DNA of 64,000 bases from Enemella evansiae (GCA_017255395.1 JAFKDC010000002.1:1-64000), one strand, 5' to 3'. Counted from the stretch's first letter, positions 1 to 8,443 are shown. The notes: generated by a model from the sequence alone, not told the origin. Numbers and translations are program-made.

Positions 1-285
1 CCTCCGCGCAAGAATGCGCAGCTTTGGAAGCCAACGACGGCGGGCGCCATCGCGCGAAACGAAGCCGTGAAGGCCTGCAAATATCTCGGACGTGCCTTGT
101 GGCGAAAGTTGACCGGGTATCACCGCCGAAGCCGCGCAGAAACGAAGATGCACTGCGTCAAACTTCTTGGCCAAGGCCTCATGGCCCGGGACTTCGACCG
201 ACAGGTCGCTGAGCTCCAAATCCGGATTGCGGTGCTCAACCGCTACACTGCCCTTGGCATACCCGTCACAAAGCCCGTAGGATAA
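1..285 (+). pseudogene. IS5-family transposase, C-terminal part (cut by window start)
   Basis: Open frame from the first base to a stop at 285, giving about 94 residues. It reads like the C-terminus of alphaproteobacterial IS5-family DDE transposases: the segment around YHRRSRAETKMHC carries the conserved YREK-like C-terminal region with the last acidic residue (E), followed by LLGQGLMARDFDRQVAELQ and GIPVT. The start lies outside the window, so it cannot be said whether the upstream part is intact. Just downstream the sequence gatttgtgc resembles the inner half of an IS5-type terminal repeat and is where the IS110 element begins. Confidence 0.8.
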
Positions 286-335
286 GTCCGTCCCGGGAAA
301 GGGGAAGTGCGCTCAGACCCCGATTTGTGCATGTA

Positions 336-346
336 TGGATGCCCCC
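336..346 (+). repeat. IS1111-like subterminal inverted repeat, transposase-distal end
   Basis: TGGATGCCCCC, exact inverse of the sequence at 1700-1710. It lies beyond the 3' end of the transposase gene. Confidence 0.7.
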
Positions 347-604
347 TTTCGTGCAAGTGGTATTTGAACAGCTCAGGCGCGTGATCGGATGCGGTCATGT
401 ATCAGGCCTCATGGTGCGGCTCGAACGTGGCCGCAGGCCGTTATGGCGATGCGCGGGTCAGAGGCAAATCAACAGAGCGAGCTCTTCGGCTCCACGACAA
501 ATGCTGCTTTCTCCAACCCGGATCTTGTCGATCCTTTGCCCTTACTGTTCAGTGACCTCCTCACACGCCCGACGTACCGAGGCGCGATGGCAAGCTTTGC
601 TCTG
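347..604 (-). ncRNA. Non-coding end of the IS110 element; candidate bridge-RNA region
   Basis: About 258 bp with no credible gene between the transposase stop and the distal inverted repeat. In IS1111-subgroup elements the transposase-distal non-coding end is known to encode the bispecific guide (bridge) RNA used by the recombinase. That this stretch encodes one is inferred from position and length only; I did not fold it or identify target- and donor-binding loops. Several short self-complementary stretches are visible (for example gagcgagctcttcggctc near 475-492). Confidence 0.35.
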
Positions 605-1633
605 TCATGCCATCGTCGCCGCCGGGTTCCGGTAATCTTCCTGTTTAGTCATCATGGCCCAGAGACCTCGCGCCATTTTGTTCGCCAAGGCGACAGCGGC
701 AACCATGCGTGGCTTGCGCCCACGCAAGCGAACAAGCCATCCATGTTTTGAGCTGCCATAGCGCTCGACCGCCTGCAGCACAGCCATTGCGCCGGAGATC
801 AGGAGCCTTCGGATGTCCCGCTGTCCCATCTTCGAGGTTTTGCCCAGGCGTGGTTTGCCTCCTGTCGAATGCTGGCGGGGCACGAGCCCCAACCACGCGG
901 CAAAGTCCCTACCGCGCCGAAAGCTGGTCAGATCAGGTGCAAATGTTTCAATCGCCAATGCCGTGATCGGCCCGACCCCGGGCATGGTTTGAGCACGACG
1001 CGTCGATGCTGCTTCCTTCGTAGCTTGGCCCATCTTGCGGTCGAGTTCCGCAATGCGTTCACTCAACCCTTCGATCGCGTTCAGATACATCTGGCCGAGG
1101 TCTCGGACCGTGGCGGGCAAGCGCGTGTTCACGTCGCCGATGGCGTCCGCAAGCTTCTTGAGCTGGGCAACTCCTCGCGCAGCGACCAGGCCATGTTCGG
1201 CAAGATGCCCGCGAAGGGCGTTGATCATTTGAGTGCGCTGGCCGACAAACATCTGCCGCGTTCGAAACAGCATCGCGCGGGCTTGCTGGTCTTCGGTCTT
1301 CAAAGCCACAAAGCGCATTGTCGGACGCACCGCAGCTTCCACGATCGCCTCGGCATCTGCGCAATCGTTCTTCTGACGTTTGACGAATGGCTTCACGTAG
1401 ACCGGCGGGATCAGGCGCACTTCATGTCCAAGCTTCTCGAAGGCGCGGCCCCAGCCATGCGCCGTCGCACACGCCTCCATGGCGACAACGCACCGCGGTA
1501 CCTGAGACATGAACGCAAGCAGCTGGCCACGCGAAAGCCTTTTGCGAAATACGACGGACCCGTCGTGACCGGCACCGTGCAGGTGGAAAATGCGCTTTGC
1601 CAGATCGATCCCGATAATCGTAACCTCGGACAT
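605..1633 (-). CDS. IS110-family transposase (DEDD)
   Basis: 342-residue RuvC-like DEDD recombinase. The N-terminal DEDD domain shows GIDLAK (first Asp, residue 8), VVAMEA (Glu) and NDCADAEAI (paired Asp), and the C-terminal transposase_20 domain shows MPGVGPITA and GKTSKMGQRDIRRLLISGAM with the Ser that acts as nucleophile in this family. The start at 1633 is preceded by a strong AAGGAGGG ribosome-binding site; an in-frame upstream start would include that site and is rejected. No frameshift or stop is seen, so the enzyme may be active. Confidence 0.92.
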   Translation of the reverse strand: MSEVTIIGIDLAKRIFHLHGAGHDGSVVFRKRLSRGQLLAFMSQVPRCVVAMEACATAHGWGRAFEKLGHEVRLIPPVYVKPFVKRQKNDCADAEAIVEAAVRPTMRFVALKTEDQQARAMLFRTRQMFVGQRTQMINALRGHLAEHGLVAARGVAQLKKLADAIGDVNTRLPATVRDLGQMYLNAIEGLSERIAELDRKMGQATKEAASTRRAQTMPGVGPITALAIETFAPDLTSFRRGRDFAAWLGLVPRQHSTGGKPRLGKTSKMGQRDIRRLLISGAMAVLQAVERYGSSKHGWLVRLRGRKPRMVAAVALANKMARGLWAMMTKQEDYRNPAATMA

Positions 1634-1699
1634 GGATGCTCCCTCCTTCTGTGATGGCTTCAACACGCATCACATTGGCACATTGCGATGCCGTCAGGT

Positions 1700-1710
1700 G
1701 GGGGCATCCA
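1700..1710 (-). repeat. IS1111-like subterminal inverted repeat, transposase-proximal end
   Basis: GGGGGCATCCA, the exact inverse of 336-346, 67 bp upstream of the transposase start. Confidence 0.7.
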
Positions 1711-1822
1711 CGCCATCAACAGAGCCGATCCCCCGGCCCCTCTCGGCAGCGCAGGACGTGCCAGGACACGGGCGTTCCGGTCTCCGGCGGCAAGGCTCCG
1801 GCGGAGAACCGGACCTGACCCC

Positions 1823-2116
1823 TCAGGCGGCGGGTTGCCAGTTCATCGTCGTGAAGTCCTCGCGGAAGGCGAAGCGGGCGAGGTGGTCGTCGATGATCGC
1901 CCGGGCGCGCGGCAGGCCCTCGGCGCTGTCCGCCTCGATCTCGATGGTCAGCCCCTCGGGATCGGCCCGCAGCTGCGCCGGACCCGTGGGCAGGGCGGCG
2001 GTGCCCTGTTCGGCGTCATAGGTGACGGCGATCTTGTGTTCGAAGTGCTTGCAGAGCTGTTGCAGGTATTTCGATCCGTTCGGAGTCTCGAAGCGCCCGA
2101 TTTCGTGATGTGCCAT
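1823..2116 (-). CDS. DUF2218 family protein
   Basis: 97 residues, full length for DUF2218. Typical family features are RFETPNGSKYLQQLCKHF at the N-terminus, GPAQLRADPEGL in the middle and the closing HLARFAFREDF. The start is preceded by an AAAGGAAAG ribosome-binding site. It is transcribed away from the iron-chelate ABC transporter next door. Family members are repeatedly found beside iron/siderophore uptake genes, so a role linked to iron or siderophore handling is likely, but the biochemical activity is not known to me. Confidence 0.85.
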   Translation of the reverse strand: MAHHEIGRFETPNGSKYLQQLCKHFEHKIAVTYDAEQGTAALPTGPAQLRADPEGLTIEIEADSAEGLPRARAIIDDHLARFAFREDFTTMNWQPAA

Positions 2117-2163
2117 GTCTTTCCTTTCCGAGTGTTTTTGTCAGAATGGGGATTGCGGCGGCG

Positions 2164-2173
2164 GATTGCAATC
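2164..2173. promoter_or_regulatory. Short palindrome in the DUF2218 / iron-transporter divergent promoter region
   Basis: GATTGCAATC, a perfect 10-bp palindrome in the 135-bp gap between the divergent genes. Position fits an operator for an iron regulator, but it is too short to assign to Fur/Mur, RirA or Irr. Confidence 0.25.
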
Positions 2174-2251
2174 GTCTACCACCGGCGCGACATGCGAAGC
2201 CAACCCAAGCGGGCCAGCCACGCGCAGACATATGCCCTGAAAGGAGCACCC

Positions 2252-3157
2252 ATGCGCACCCGCCTTCTTGCCGGCCTCGCCGCGCTGACCCTTGCCGCGC
2301 CGGTTCTGGCGCAGGACCTGACCGTCGAGACCGCTACCGGGCCGGTCCAGGTCGGCGCCAATCCCGAAACGGTTGCGGTCTTCGACATTGCCGCGCTCGA
2401 CACGCTGACCGCGCTTGGCGTGCCGGTCGCGGGTGTGCCGAACCCGGTCTACCTGTCCAGCCTGTCGGAGGTGGCGGCACAGGCGCAGGCCGTGGGCACG
2501 CTCTTCGAGCCGGACTTCGAGGCGCTGGCGGTCCTGCAGCCCGACCTGATCGTGGTCGGCGGGCGCTCGTCCGAGCAGCTGGGGCCGGTGTCGGATATCG
2601 CGCCCGCCATCGATATGACCATCTGGGGCGACGACCTGCCGGGGCAGGCCCGCGCGCGCATCGCCGCCTATGGCGCCCTGTTCGGCAAGGAGGCCGAGGC
2701 CGAGGCGCTGACCGCCGATCTGGACGCCAAGGTCGCCGAGGCGAAAGAGGCGGTCGCAGGCAAGGGCAGCGGCCTGATCCTGCTGACCAATGGCGGCAAG
2801 GTCTCCGTCTACGGCGCGGGCAGCCGCTTTGGCTGGCTGCACAGCGAGATCGGCCTGCCCGAGGCGGTCGACGGACTGGACGCCGAGAACCACGGCCAGC
2901 CGGTGTCCTTCGAGTTCCTCGCCGAGCACGATCCCGAGTGGCTGTTGGTGATCGACCGGGGCGCCGCCATCGGCGCCGAGGGCGAGGCCGCGGCGGCGAC
3001 GCTGGACAACCCGCTGGTGGCCAAGACCACGGCGGCCCGCGAAGGGCAGATCGTCTACCTCGACGCCGCGCCGCTTTACATCGCGGCGGGTGGCGCCGGG
3101 GCGATGATGCACACGCTGGATCAGGTCATCGCGGCCTTCGGCGCCTCCGAAGGCTGA
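2252..3157 (+). CDS. Siderophore ABC transporter, periplasmic substrate-binding protein
   Basis: 301 residues of the FecB/CeuE/YclQ-like class III binding-protein family. A signal peptide (residues 1-20, cleavage after APVLA) exports it to the periplasm, where it should bind a ferric siderophore and deliver it to the two permeases encoded downstream. The body shows the typical start VAVFDIAALDTLTALGV, the LQPDLIVVGGR motif and a C-terminal YIAAGG/MMHTLDQV helix. An AAGGAG site sits 5 bases before the chosen ATG. It is first in a tight four-gene operon (4-bp gap to the next gene). Substrate is inferred from family; haem or other chelates remain possible. Confidence 0.88.
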   Translation: MRTRLLAGLAALTLAAPVLAQDLTVETATGPVQVGANPETVAVFDIAALDTLTALGVPVAGVPNPVYLSSLSEVAAQAQAVGTLFEPDFEALAVLQPDLIVVGGRSSEQLGPVSDIAPAIDMTIWGDDLPGQARARIAAYGALFGKEAEAEALTADLDAKVAEAKEAVAGKGSGLILLTNGGKVSVYGAGSRFGWLHSEIGLPEAVDGLDAENHGQPVSFEFLAEHDPEWLLVIDRGAAIGAEGEAAAATLDNPLVAKTTAAREGQIVYLDAAPLYIAAGGAGAMMHTLDQVIAAFGASEG

Positions 3158-3161
3158 TCGC

Positions 3162-4094
3162 TTGCGCCTTACCCTCTGCCTTGTCGCCCTTGCCGGGCTG
3201 ATCGCCCTCAGCCTTGCGCTGGGGGCGGCGTCGCTGTCGCAGGACGGCGGCTGGCTGATCTGGGTCAGCCGCCTGCCGCGCACCGCCGCCGCGCTTCTGG
3301 CGGGGGCCGGGCTGGCGCTGGCGGGGGTGGTGGTGCAGCAGGTGGTGCAGAACCGGCTGGTGGAACCCTCGCTGACCGGCACGCCCGAGGCGGCGATGCT
3401 GGGGCTGCTGGCGGTGACGCTGATCGCGCCGGGCATGGCGGTGGCGGGCAAGATGCTGGTCGCGGCGGGCTCTGCGCTGGCGGGGATGCTGGGCTTTCTG
3501 GCGCTGGCCGACCGGGTGCCGCGACAGGACCCGATGCTCTTGCCGATCGTGGGCCTCGTCTACGGCGGCATCCTCGGCGCGACCGCGACATGGTTCGCGT
3601 GGAGCGCGGACCTGATGCAATACCTCGGCACTTGGCGGCTGGGGGAGTTCTCGGGCGTGGTGCAGGGCCGCTACGAATGGCTCTGGGCCGTGGCTGCGCT
3701 GGCGGCGCTGCTGTATGTCGTGGCGGACCGCATCACCATCCTCGGGCTGGGCGAGACGCAGGCGCGGTCGCTGGGCCTGAACTATGGGCGGACGCGGGCG
3801 CTGGGGCTGGTCGTGGTCTCCATGCTGACGGCGCTGGTGCTGGTGACGGTCGGGGTCTTTCCCTTCGTCGGACTGGTGGCGCCCAACCTGATCTCGCGCT
3901 GGCGGGGCGACAACCTGCGCGCCAACCTCGGTGTCATAGCCCTGTTCGGAGCGGCGCTGGTGCTGGCCGCCGACGTATTGGGCCGCCTGATCCGCTACCC
4001 CTACGAGATCCCTGCGGCGACGGTCTTTGCTGTCTTCGGCGCGGGCGTCTTCCTGTGGCTCCTGCACGCAAGGCCGGGGCGGGCGCATGGCTGA
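3162..4094 (+). CDS. Iron-chelate ABC transporter permease, FecCD family (first)
   Basis: 310-residue inner-membrane protein with about nine hydrophobic segments. FecCD hallmarks are RLPRTAAALLAGAGLALAG near residue 35, GLGETQARSLGLNYGRTR (BtuC-like coupling region) and FPFVGLVAPNLISRW. It begins with TTG four bases after the upstream stop, with GAAGG in the previous gene's end as ribosome-binding site, and overlaps the second permease by 8 bp. Together with that protein it should form the heterodimeric channel of the siderophore importer (CeuB/CeuC, YclN/YclO type). Confidence 0.9.
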   Translation: MRLTLCLVALAGLIALSLALGAASLSQDGGWLIWVSRLPRTAAALLAGAGLALAGVVVQQVVQNRLVEPSLTGTPEAAMLGLLAVTLIAPGMAVAGKMLVAAGSALAGMLGFLALADRVPRQDPMLLPIVGLVYGGILGATATWFAWSADLMQYLGTWRLGEFSGVVQGRYEWLWAVAALAALLYVVADRITILGLGETQARSLGLNYGRTRALGLVVVSMLTALVLVTVGVFPFVGLVAPNLISRWRGDNLRANLGVIALFGAALVLAADVLGRLIRYPYEIPAATVFAVFGAGVFLWLLHARPGRAHG

Positions 4095-5100
4095 CCGGGG
4101 CATCGACACCGGGCAGGGGCACCTGCCGCTGGCCGCCGAAGCGGCGGGGGCGTCGGGGTCGGCAGGCCGGCTTTGGGTCATGGCGGGCGTTCTGGCGGTC
4201 CTGTCGGCCCTCTTCCTGCTCTGGGGGCTGCGCGCGCCCTACGGGTTCATCCTCGAACTGCGGGGCGGCAAGCTGGCGGCGCTGGTCTGCGTGGGCGCGG
4301 CGACCGGTGCGGCGACGGTGCTGTTCCAGACCGTGGCCATGAACCGGCTTCTGACGCCGGGGGTCGTGGGTTTCGACGCGCTCTTCGTGCTGATGCAGAC
4401 GCTGCTGGTGGCGGCCCTGGGCGGCGTCGGGCTGGCGCAGGTGCCCGAGGCGCTGCGCTTTGTGCTTGAGACCGGGGTGCTGATGGCGGCGGCCATGGCG
4501 CTGTTTGGCGTGCTGCTGCGGCGCGATGCGGCGGATGTGACGCGGATGATCCTGACCGGCGTGATCCTCGGGGTGCTGCTGCGCGGGCTGTCCGAGATGG
4601 TGCAGCGCATGCTGGACCCGGCCGAGTTCTCGGTGGTGCAGCAGGCGGTCGTGGCCTCGTTCAACCGGGTCGACGGCGGGCAGATGGCCGTGGCGGGCGC
4701 GTTTCTGGCGCTGGCCATGGGGCTGGCGCTGCGGATGGCCCCGGCGCTGGACGTGGCCGGGCTGGGCCGGGCCACGGCGCGCGGGCTGGGGCTGAACCAC
4801 GACCGGGTGGTGATGCGCGCGCTTCTGCTGATCGCGGCGATGGTTTCGGTCTCGACCGCTCTGGTCGGGCCGATCACCTTCCTTGGCCTTCTGGCGGCCA
4901 GCCTTGCGCGGCAGATCTGCGACACCCACCGGCACGCGGTGCTGATCCCGGCCTCGGCGCTGATCGGCGCGGTGATCCTCGTGGCCGGACAGGCGGTCTT
5001 CGAACGCCTGCTGGGGATGCAATCGGCGCTGGCCGTGGTGGTGGAATTCTTCGGCGGGCTGGTGTTCCTCGCCCTCGTGTTGAGAAAGGTGCGGACATGA
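4087..5100 (+). CDS. Iron-chelate ABC transporter permease, FecCD family (second)
   Basis: 337 residues, multi-spanning FecCD permease. A hydrophilic N-terminal tail of about 30 residues precedes the first membrane helix. Motifs include GAATGAATVLFQTVAMNRLLTPG, LGLNHDRVV in the ATPase-coupling region and GPITFLGLLAASLARQ. The ATG overlaps the end of the first permease by 8 bp, and its own stop overlaps the ATPase start (ATGA), so the three membrane-complex genes are translationally coupled. Confidence 0.9.
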   Translation: MADRGIDTGQGHLPLAAEAAGASGSAGRLWVMAGVLAVLSALFLLWGLRAPYGFILELRGGKLAALVCVGAATGAATVLFQTVAMNRLLTPGVVGFDALFVLMQTLLVAALGGVGLAQVPEALRFVLETGVLMAAAMALFGVLLRRDAADVTRMILTGVILGVLLRGLSEMVQRMLDPAEFSVVQQAVVASFNRVDGGQMAVAGAFLALAMGLALRMAPALDVAGLGRATARGLGLNHDRVVMRALLLIAAMVSVSTALVGPITFLGLLAASLARQICDTHRHAVLIPASALIGAVILVAGQAVFERLLGMQSALAVVVEFFGGLVFLALVLRKVRT

Positions 5101-5852
5101 TCCGGGTATCGGGACTGACCTACCGGGCGGGCGGCGCAGAGATCCTGCGCGGCGTGGACCTGACGATCCCCGAGGGCGGGATCACCGCCCTGATCGGCCC
5201 CAACGGGGCGGGCAAGTCGACTCTGCTGCACTGCCTCTCGGGGCTGCTGCGCCCCTCTGGCGGCTCGGTGGCCTTGGGCGAAATGGACCCTGTCACGGCA
5301 GAGCCAGAGGCCCGCGCGCGGCGCGTGGCGCTGTTGCAGCAATCGCCGACGGTGGTCAGCCGCCTGTCGGTCGAGGAACTGGTGAGCTTTGGCCGTTGGC
5401 CGCATCACCGGGGCCGCGTCACCGACCACGACCGCCGCGTGGTGCGCGAGGCGCTGTCGGCCTTCGCCCTCGGCGATCTGGCGGACCGGCGGATCGAAAC
5501 GCTGTCCGGCGGGCAGCGCCAGCGCGCCTTCGTGGCGATGACATGGGCGCAGGAGACGCCGTGGATGTTCCTCGACGAGCCGCTGAACGCGCTCGATCCC
5601 CGGCACGCGCGCGACCTGATGGCGCGGATGCATGCGCTGTCGCGCGGGACCGGGCGCAGCATCGTGATCGTGCTGCACGACATCAACGCGGCGGCGGGCT
5701 GGGCCGACCGGGTGGTGGCGATGAAGGACGGCTGCGTGATGGCCGAAGGGGCGGCAGAGGCGGTGCTGTCGGCAGAGCGGCTGGGCGCGATCTTCGACAC
5801 GCCTTTCGAGATCCTGCAACACGCCGGGCGGCCCGTCGTGGTGGCCCGCTAG
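5097..5852 (+). CDS. Iron-chelate ABC transporter ATP-binding protein
   Basis: 251-residue FepC/FhuC-type ATPase that powers the siderophore importer from the cytoplasmic face. Walker A is GPNGAGKST (about residue 34), the ABC signature LSGGQRQRAFVAM (about 138) and Walker B MFLDEPLNALD (about 159), followed by the switch His in VLHDIN. It is the last gene of the operon; its ATG overlaps the stop of the second permease by 4 bp. Confidence 0.93.
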   Translation: MIRVSGLTYRAGGAEILRGVDLTIPEGGITALIGPNGAGKSTLLHCLSGLLRPSGGSVALGEMDPVTAEPEARARRVALLQQSPTVVSRLSVEELVSFGRWPHHRGRVTDHDRRVVREALSAFALGDLADRRIETLSGGQRQRAFVAMTWAQETPWMFLDEPLNALDPRHARDLMARMHALSRGTGRSIVIVLHDINAAAGWADRVVAMKDGCVMAEGAAEAVLSAERLGAIFDTPFEILQHAGRPVVVAR

Positions 5853-5906
5853 GCGCGGCCTATGGAGGCTCGCGGGCTTCCCACGGCGGCAAATTCGGGG
5901 GTGTCG

Positions 5907-6190
5907 GCGGGCTGAAGCCCGCCCTACGGGACGCGGAACGGGTTTGCTGTGCGCGCAGCTCGGCATTCTCTGGCTCATGGTGGCCTTGGGTGGCGGGTGT
6001 GGCGGGCTGAAGCCCACCCTAAGGGACGCGGAACGGGTTCGCTTTGCGCGCAGGTCGGCGTCCGCTGGCTCGTGGTGCCCTTGGGCGGCGGGTGATGGCG
6101 GGCTGAAGCCCGCCCTACGGGACGCGGAACCGGTTCGCCGAGCGCGCAGGTCAGCATCCGCTGACTCGGAGTGTCTTCGGTCGTCGGGGT
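5907..6190 (+). repeat. Three tandem ~95-bp repeats with REP-like palindrome
   Basis: Three imperfect direct repeats begin at 5907, 6001 and 6097 (periods 94 and 96 bp). Each opens with a hairpin GGCGGGCTGAAGCCCGCC, continues with CTACGGGACGCGGAAC and ends with a GCGCGCAG...GGCTC stretch. They fill the 450-bp space between two convergent operons; no gene is credible there. The hairpin resembles repetitive extragenic palindromes common in marine Rhodobacteraceae. Confidence 0.85.
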
Positions 6191-6252
6191 TCGCAGGCTG
6201 CAGTCGGCGCTGTGGCAGCGCATTTCCTGAGTCCGCAGCCTCAGGAACGGCA

Positions 6253-6277
6253 GAAGGGCGGGTCTTGCCCGCCCTTC
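6253..6277. terminator. Hairpin terminator between convergent operons
   Basis: Perfect 10-bp stem GAAGGGCGGG / CCCGCCCTTC with a 5-base loop, 24 bp past the stop of the minus-strand binding-protein gene. T-rich DNA follows on the plus strand (cttgtcatctt), so it may serve both directions. Confidence 0.6.
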
Positions 6278-6300
6278 GCCTTGTCATCTTCGTGGTCCGA

Positions 6301-7251
6301 TCAGAACGGGCTGTCGGGGAAGTAGAACTTCTCGGCGTTCTCCGGCGTGATGACCTGGCTGCCGATGATGAAGCGGCCCGAGACCGGCGTATCGGAAACG
6401 AGACCCAGCGCCGTCAGCTCGATCGCGGTGGCGATCTGCGCGGGCGGGTAGGTCACATTGACCGGCAGCATGGGGTCCTTGTCCATAATGCGCTGGATGA
6501 TCTCCTTCATGCCGGCGCCGCCGACGACCCACATCTCCTCGTTGCGACCGGCCTGCGAGATGGCCTCCAGCACGCCGATGGCCATGTCGTCGTCCGCCGC
6601 CCAGACCGCGTCGATGTCGTCGTATTTCGACAGGAAGTCCTGCATCACGTTGAAGGCGTCGTCGCGGTTCCAGTTGCCGTGCTGCATGTCGAGCATGTTG
6701 ATGCCAGAGCCCTCGATGGCGGCGGTGAAGGCATCCACGCGCTCGTTGTCCAGCGTCGTGGGAATGCCGCGCAGCACGACGATATTGTCGCCCTCGCCGA
6801 GGGTCTCGGCAAAGTACTCACCGGCGGTGCGGCCGAAGCCCGGGTTGTCGCCCGCGACATAAAGGTCTTCGATGCCCTCGACCGAGAGGCCGCGGTCGAC
6901 GACCGTCACCCAGATGCCCTGTTCCTTGACGAATTGCACCGGCGCGGTCAGCGGCTCGGATTCGAAGGGCAGCACCACCAGCGCCGAGATGTTGCGCGTG
7001 GCGACCATGTCCTCGATGTCGTTGACCATTTTTCCGGCGTCCCCCGCTGTGGCGAGCACGAAGTCGAGCTGCGGATAGGTCTCTTCGAGACGTTCGATGG
7101 CGGCCTGCGCGTGGTAGTTCAGGCCCCCCATGAAGCCATGCGTGGCCGAGGGGATGGCGACGCCGACGGTCATGGTCTCCTGCGCCAGCGCCGGGGTGGC
7201 GGTCAGCGCCAGCCCGAGGGCCGCGCCCTTGAAAAGCGTTCTGCGGTTCAT
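6301..7251 (-). CDS. Sugar ABC transporter, periplasmic substrate-binding protein (RbsB-like)
   Basis: 316 residues, Peripla_BP_4/RbsB family. The N-terminus MNRRTLFKGAALGLAL with an alanine-rich end (ATPALAQ) is a signal peptide with a twin arginine, so Tat export is possible. The mature protein opens with VGVAIPSATHGFMGG, followed by KMVNDIEDMVATRNISALVV, the NPGFGRTAGEYF segment and AVWAADDDMAIGVLEA, as in monosaccharide-binding proteins. It lies 111 bp downstream of the permease gene in the same orientation and is the last gene of the operon. The sugar cannot be told from sequence. Confidence 0.88.
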   Translation of the reverse strand: MNRRTLFKGAALGLALTATPALAQETMTVGVAIPSATHGFMGGLNYHAQAAIERLEETYPQLDFVLATAGDAGKMVNDIEDMVATRNISALVVLPFESEPLTAPVQFVKEQGIWVTVVDRGLSVEGIEDLYVAGDNPGFGRTAGEYFAETLGEGDNIVVLRGIPTTLDNERVDAFTAAIEGSGINMLDMQHGNWNRDDAFNVMQDFLSKYDDIDAVWAADDDMAIGVLEAISQAGRNEEMWVVGGAGMKEIIQRIMDKDPMLPVNVTYPPAQIATAIELTALGLVSDTPVSGRFIIGSQVITPENAEKFYFPDSPF

Positions 7252-7362
7252 GGTAGTCCTCCCTGATGTTCTGCCGGTTGCCCCGGCGGGTCGTATTGAT
7301 TGCCGATGGAGTCGGCGGGTCTTGTGTTGCGCCGGTTGCCCGGCGGGCCGTTCAGGCGCCGG

Positions 7363-8364
7363 TCACTCGGCGCTCTTGCCCTGCCGCTGCAAGACCACGG
7401 CAAGGATAACGATGACGCCCTGGATCGTGCCGTTCAGGTAGGGCGAGACGATCGAGGCGAGGTTCAGGATATTGTCGATCAGGCTGAGGATCAGCACGCC
7501 GACCACGGTGCCCCAGACCCGGCCGAAGCCGCCCTTGAGCACGGTGCCGCCGATGATCACGGCGGCGATGGCCTCGAGCTCCCACAGCACGCCGGTCGAG
7601 CCCGAGGCAGAGCCCAGGCGCGGCACGTACATGATGGTGGCCAGCCCCACGAGCCCGCCCAGCAGCACGTAGGTTGCCATGCGGACGCGGTCGACCTTGA
7701 CGGCGGAATACTTCGCCACCTGCTCGTTGGCGCCAAGGGCGGCGCAGTGGCGCCCGAAGGGGGTCTTGCGCATGGCGATCTCGCCAAGGATCGCGACGAG
7801 GGCGAAGACGATGATCGGCCACGCCACGCCGAGGATGCCGTCGTAATAGACCGGCCGGTAGAAGCTGCGTGCCGCGAAGTCGAGCGACAGCGTGCCGCCG
7901 TCCGCGAGCCATGTGGTCAGCGAGCGGTAGATGCCCATGGCGCCCAGCGTGACGATGAAGGGCTCGATCCCGACCTTGGCGATCAGCATTCCGTTCAAGA
8001 GCCCCGCCGCAAGGCCCGCCAGCAATGCCACCGCCATGCCGGCGGCGATCAGCGGCACGCCGATGCCAAGGCTGGGAACCAGCGCGTTCATGGCAAGGAT
8101 CATGACCCCCGCGACGACGGCCGCCATCGAGCCCACCGAGAGGTCGATCCCACCGCCGGTGATGACGAAGGTCATGCCGACGGCGATGATCCCGATGAAG
8201 GCAGAGCGCGCCAGTACGTTCGTCAGGTTTGCCGCGCCGAGGAAGTTCGAGTTCAGCGAGGCGCCGAGGATCACCAGCGCGATCAGCGCCAGCACGGGGC
8301 CCAGCGTGTGCAGCGACAGGCGGCGGCGCGGCCTCGCCTCGGGGGTGGCGGTCATGTCGGTCAT
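7363..8364 (-). CDS. Sugar ABC transporter permease (RbsC-like)
   Basis: 333 residues, BPD_transp_2 family, eight to ten membrane helices. The motif FVITGGGIDLSVGSMAA near residue 65 and GLLNGMLIAKVGIEPFIVTLG are diagnostic for ribose/inositol/xylose-type permeases; the EAA-like coupling loop is in GANEQVAKYSAVKVDRVR. The ATG at 8364 follows GGAG at suitable distance; a longer frame upstream has no homology. The gap of about 220 bp to the ATPase gene is unusually long for this operon and holds two inverted copies of the dispersed AGTATTT...AGAAGAA element. Confidence 0.9.
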   Translation of the reverse strand: MTDMTATPEARPRRRLSLHTLGPVLALIALVILGASLNSNFLGAANLTNVLARSAFIGIIAVGMTFVITGGGIDLSVGSMAAVVAGVMILAMNALVPSLGIGVPLIAAGMAVALLAGLAAGLLNGMLIAKVGIEPFIVTLGAMGIYRSLTTWLADGGTLSLDFAARSFYRPVYYDGILGVAWPIIVFALVAILGEIAMRKTPFGRHCAALGANEQVAKYSAVKVDRVRMATYVLLGGLVGLATIMYVPRLGSASGSTGVLWELEAIAAVIIGGTVLKGGFGRVWGTVVGVLILSLIDNILNLASIVSPYLNGTIQGVIVILAVVLQRQGKSAE

Positions 8365-8422
8365 GAAGGGACTCCGGTCCGGATCGTCGGTCGGCGCTGC
8401 GCTGCTGGCAGGCCGGGCAGGT

Positions 8423-8443
8423 GAGTATTTGTACAGAGAAGAA
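8423..8443 (+). repeat. Dispersed 3'-UTR-type element, copy a
   Basis: GAGTATTTGTACAGAGAAGAA. The only copy of seven that is not in sense orientation 3' of a stop; it forms an inverted pair with copy b 50 bp away in the ATPase-permease gap. Confidence 0.6.

Larger units (their letters stand above)
331..1716 (-). mobile_element. IS110-family (IS1111-like) insertion sequence
   Basis: About 1.39 kb holding a DEDD transposase on the minus strand. A perfect 11-bp inverted repeat, TGGATGCCCCC at 336-346 and its complement at 1700-1710, sits a few bases inside both proposed ends; subterminal inverted repeats are the mark of the IS1111 subgroup. The transposase start lies 67 bp from the right repeat while about 260 bp of non-coding DNA separates the stop from the left repeat, also as in IS1111 elements. 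Ends are inferred from the flanks: gatttgtgc before and caacagagcc after would join into an IS5-type terminal repeat. Exact end bases are uncertain by a few nucleotides. Confidence 0.72.

Noticed and set aside
2117-2251. A Fur or Irr box in the divergent iron-transporter promoter
   Set aside because: Only a 10-bp palindrome GATTGCAATC is visible; no match to a known alphaproteobacterial iron box that I can defend.
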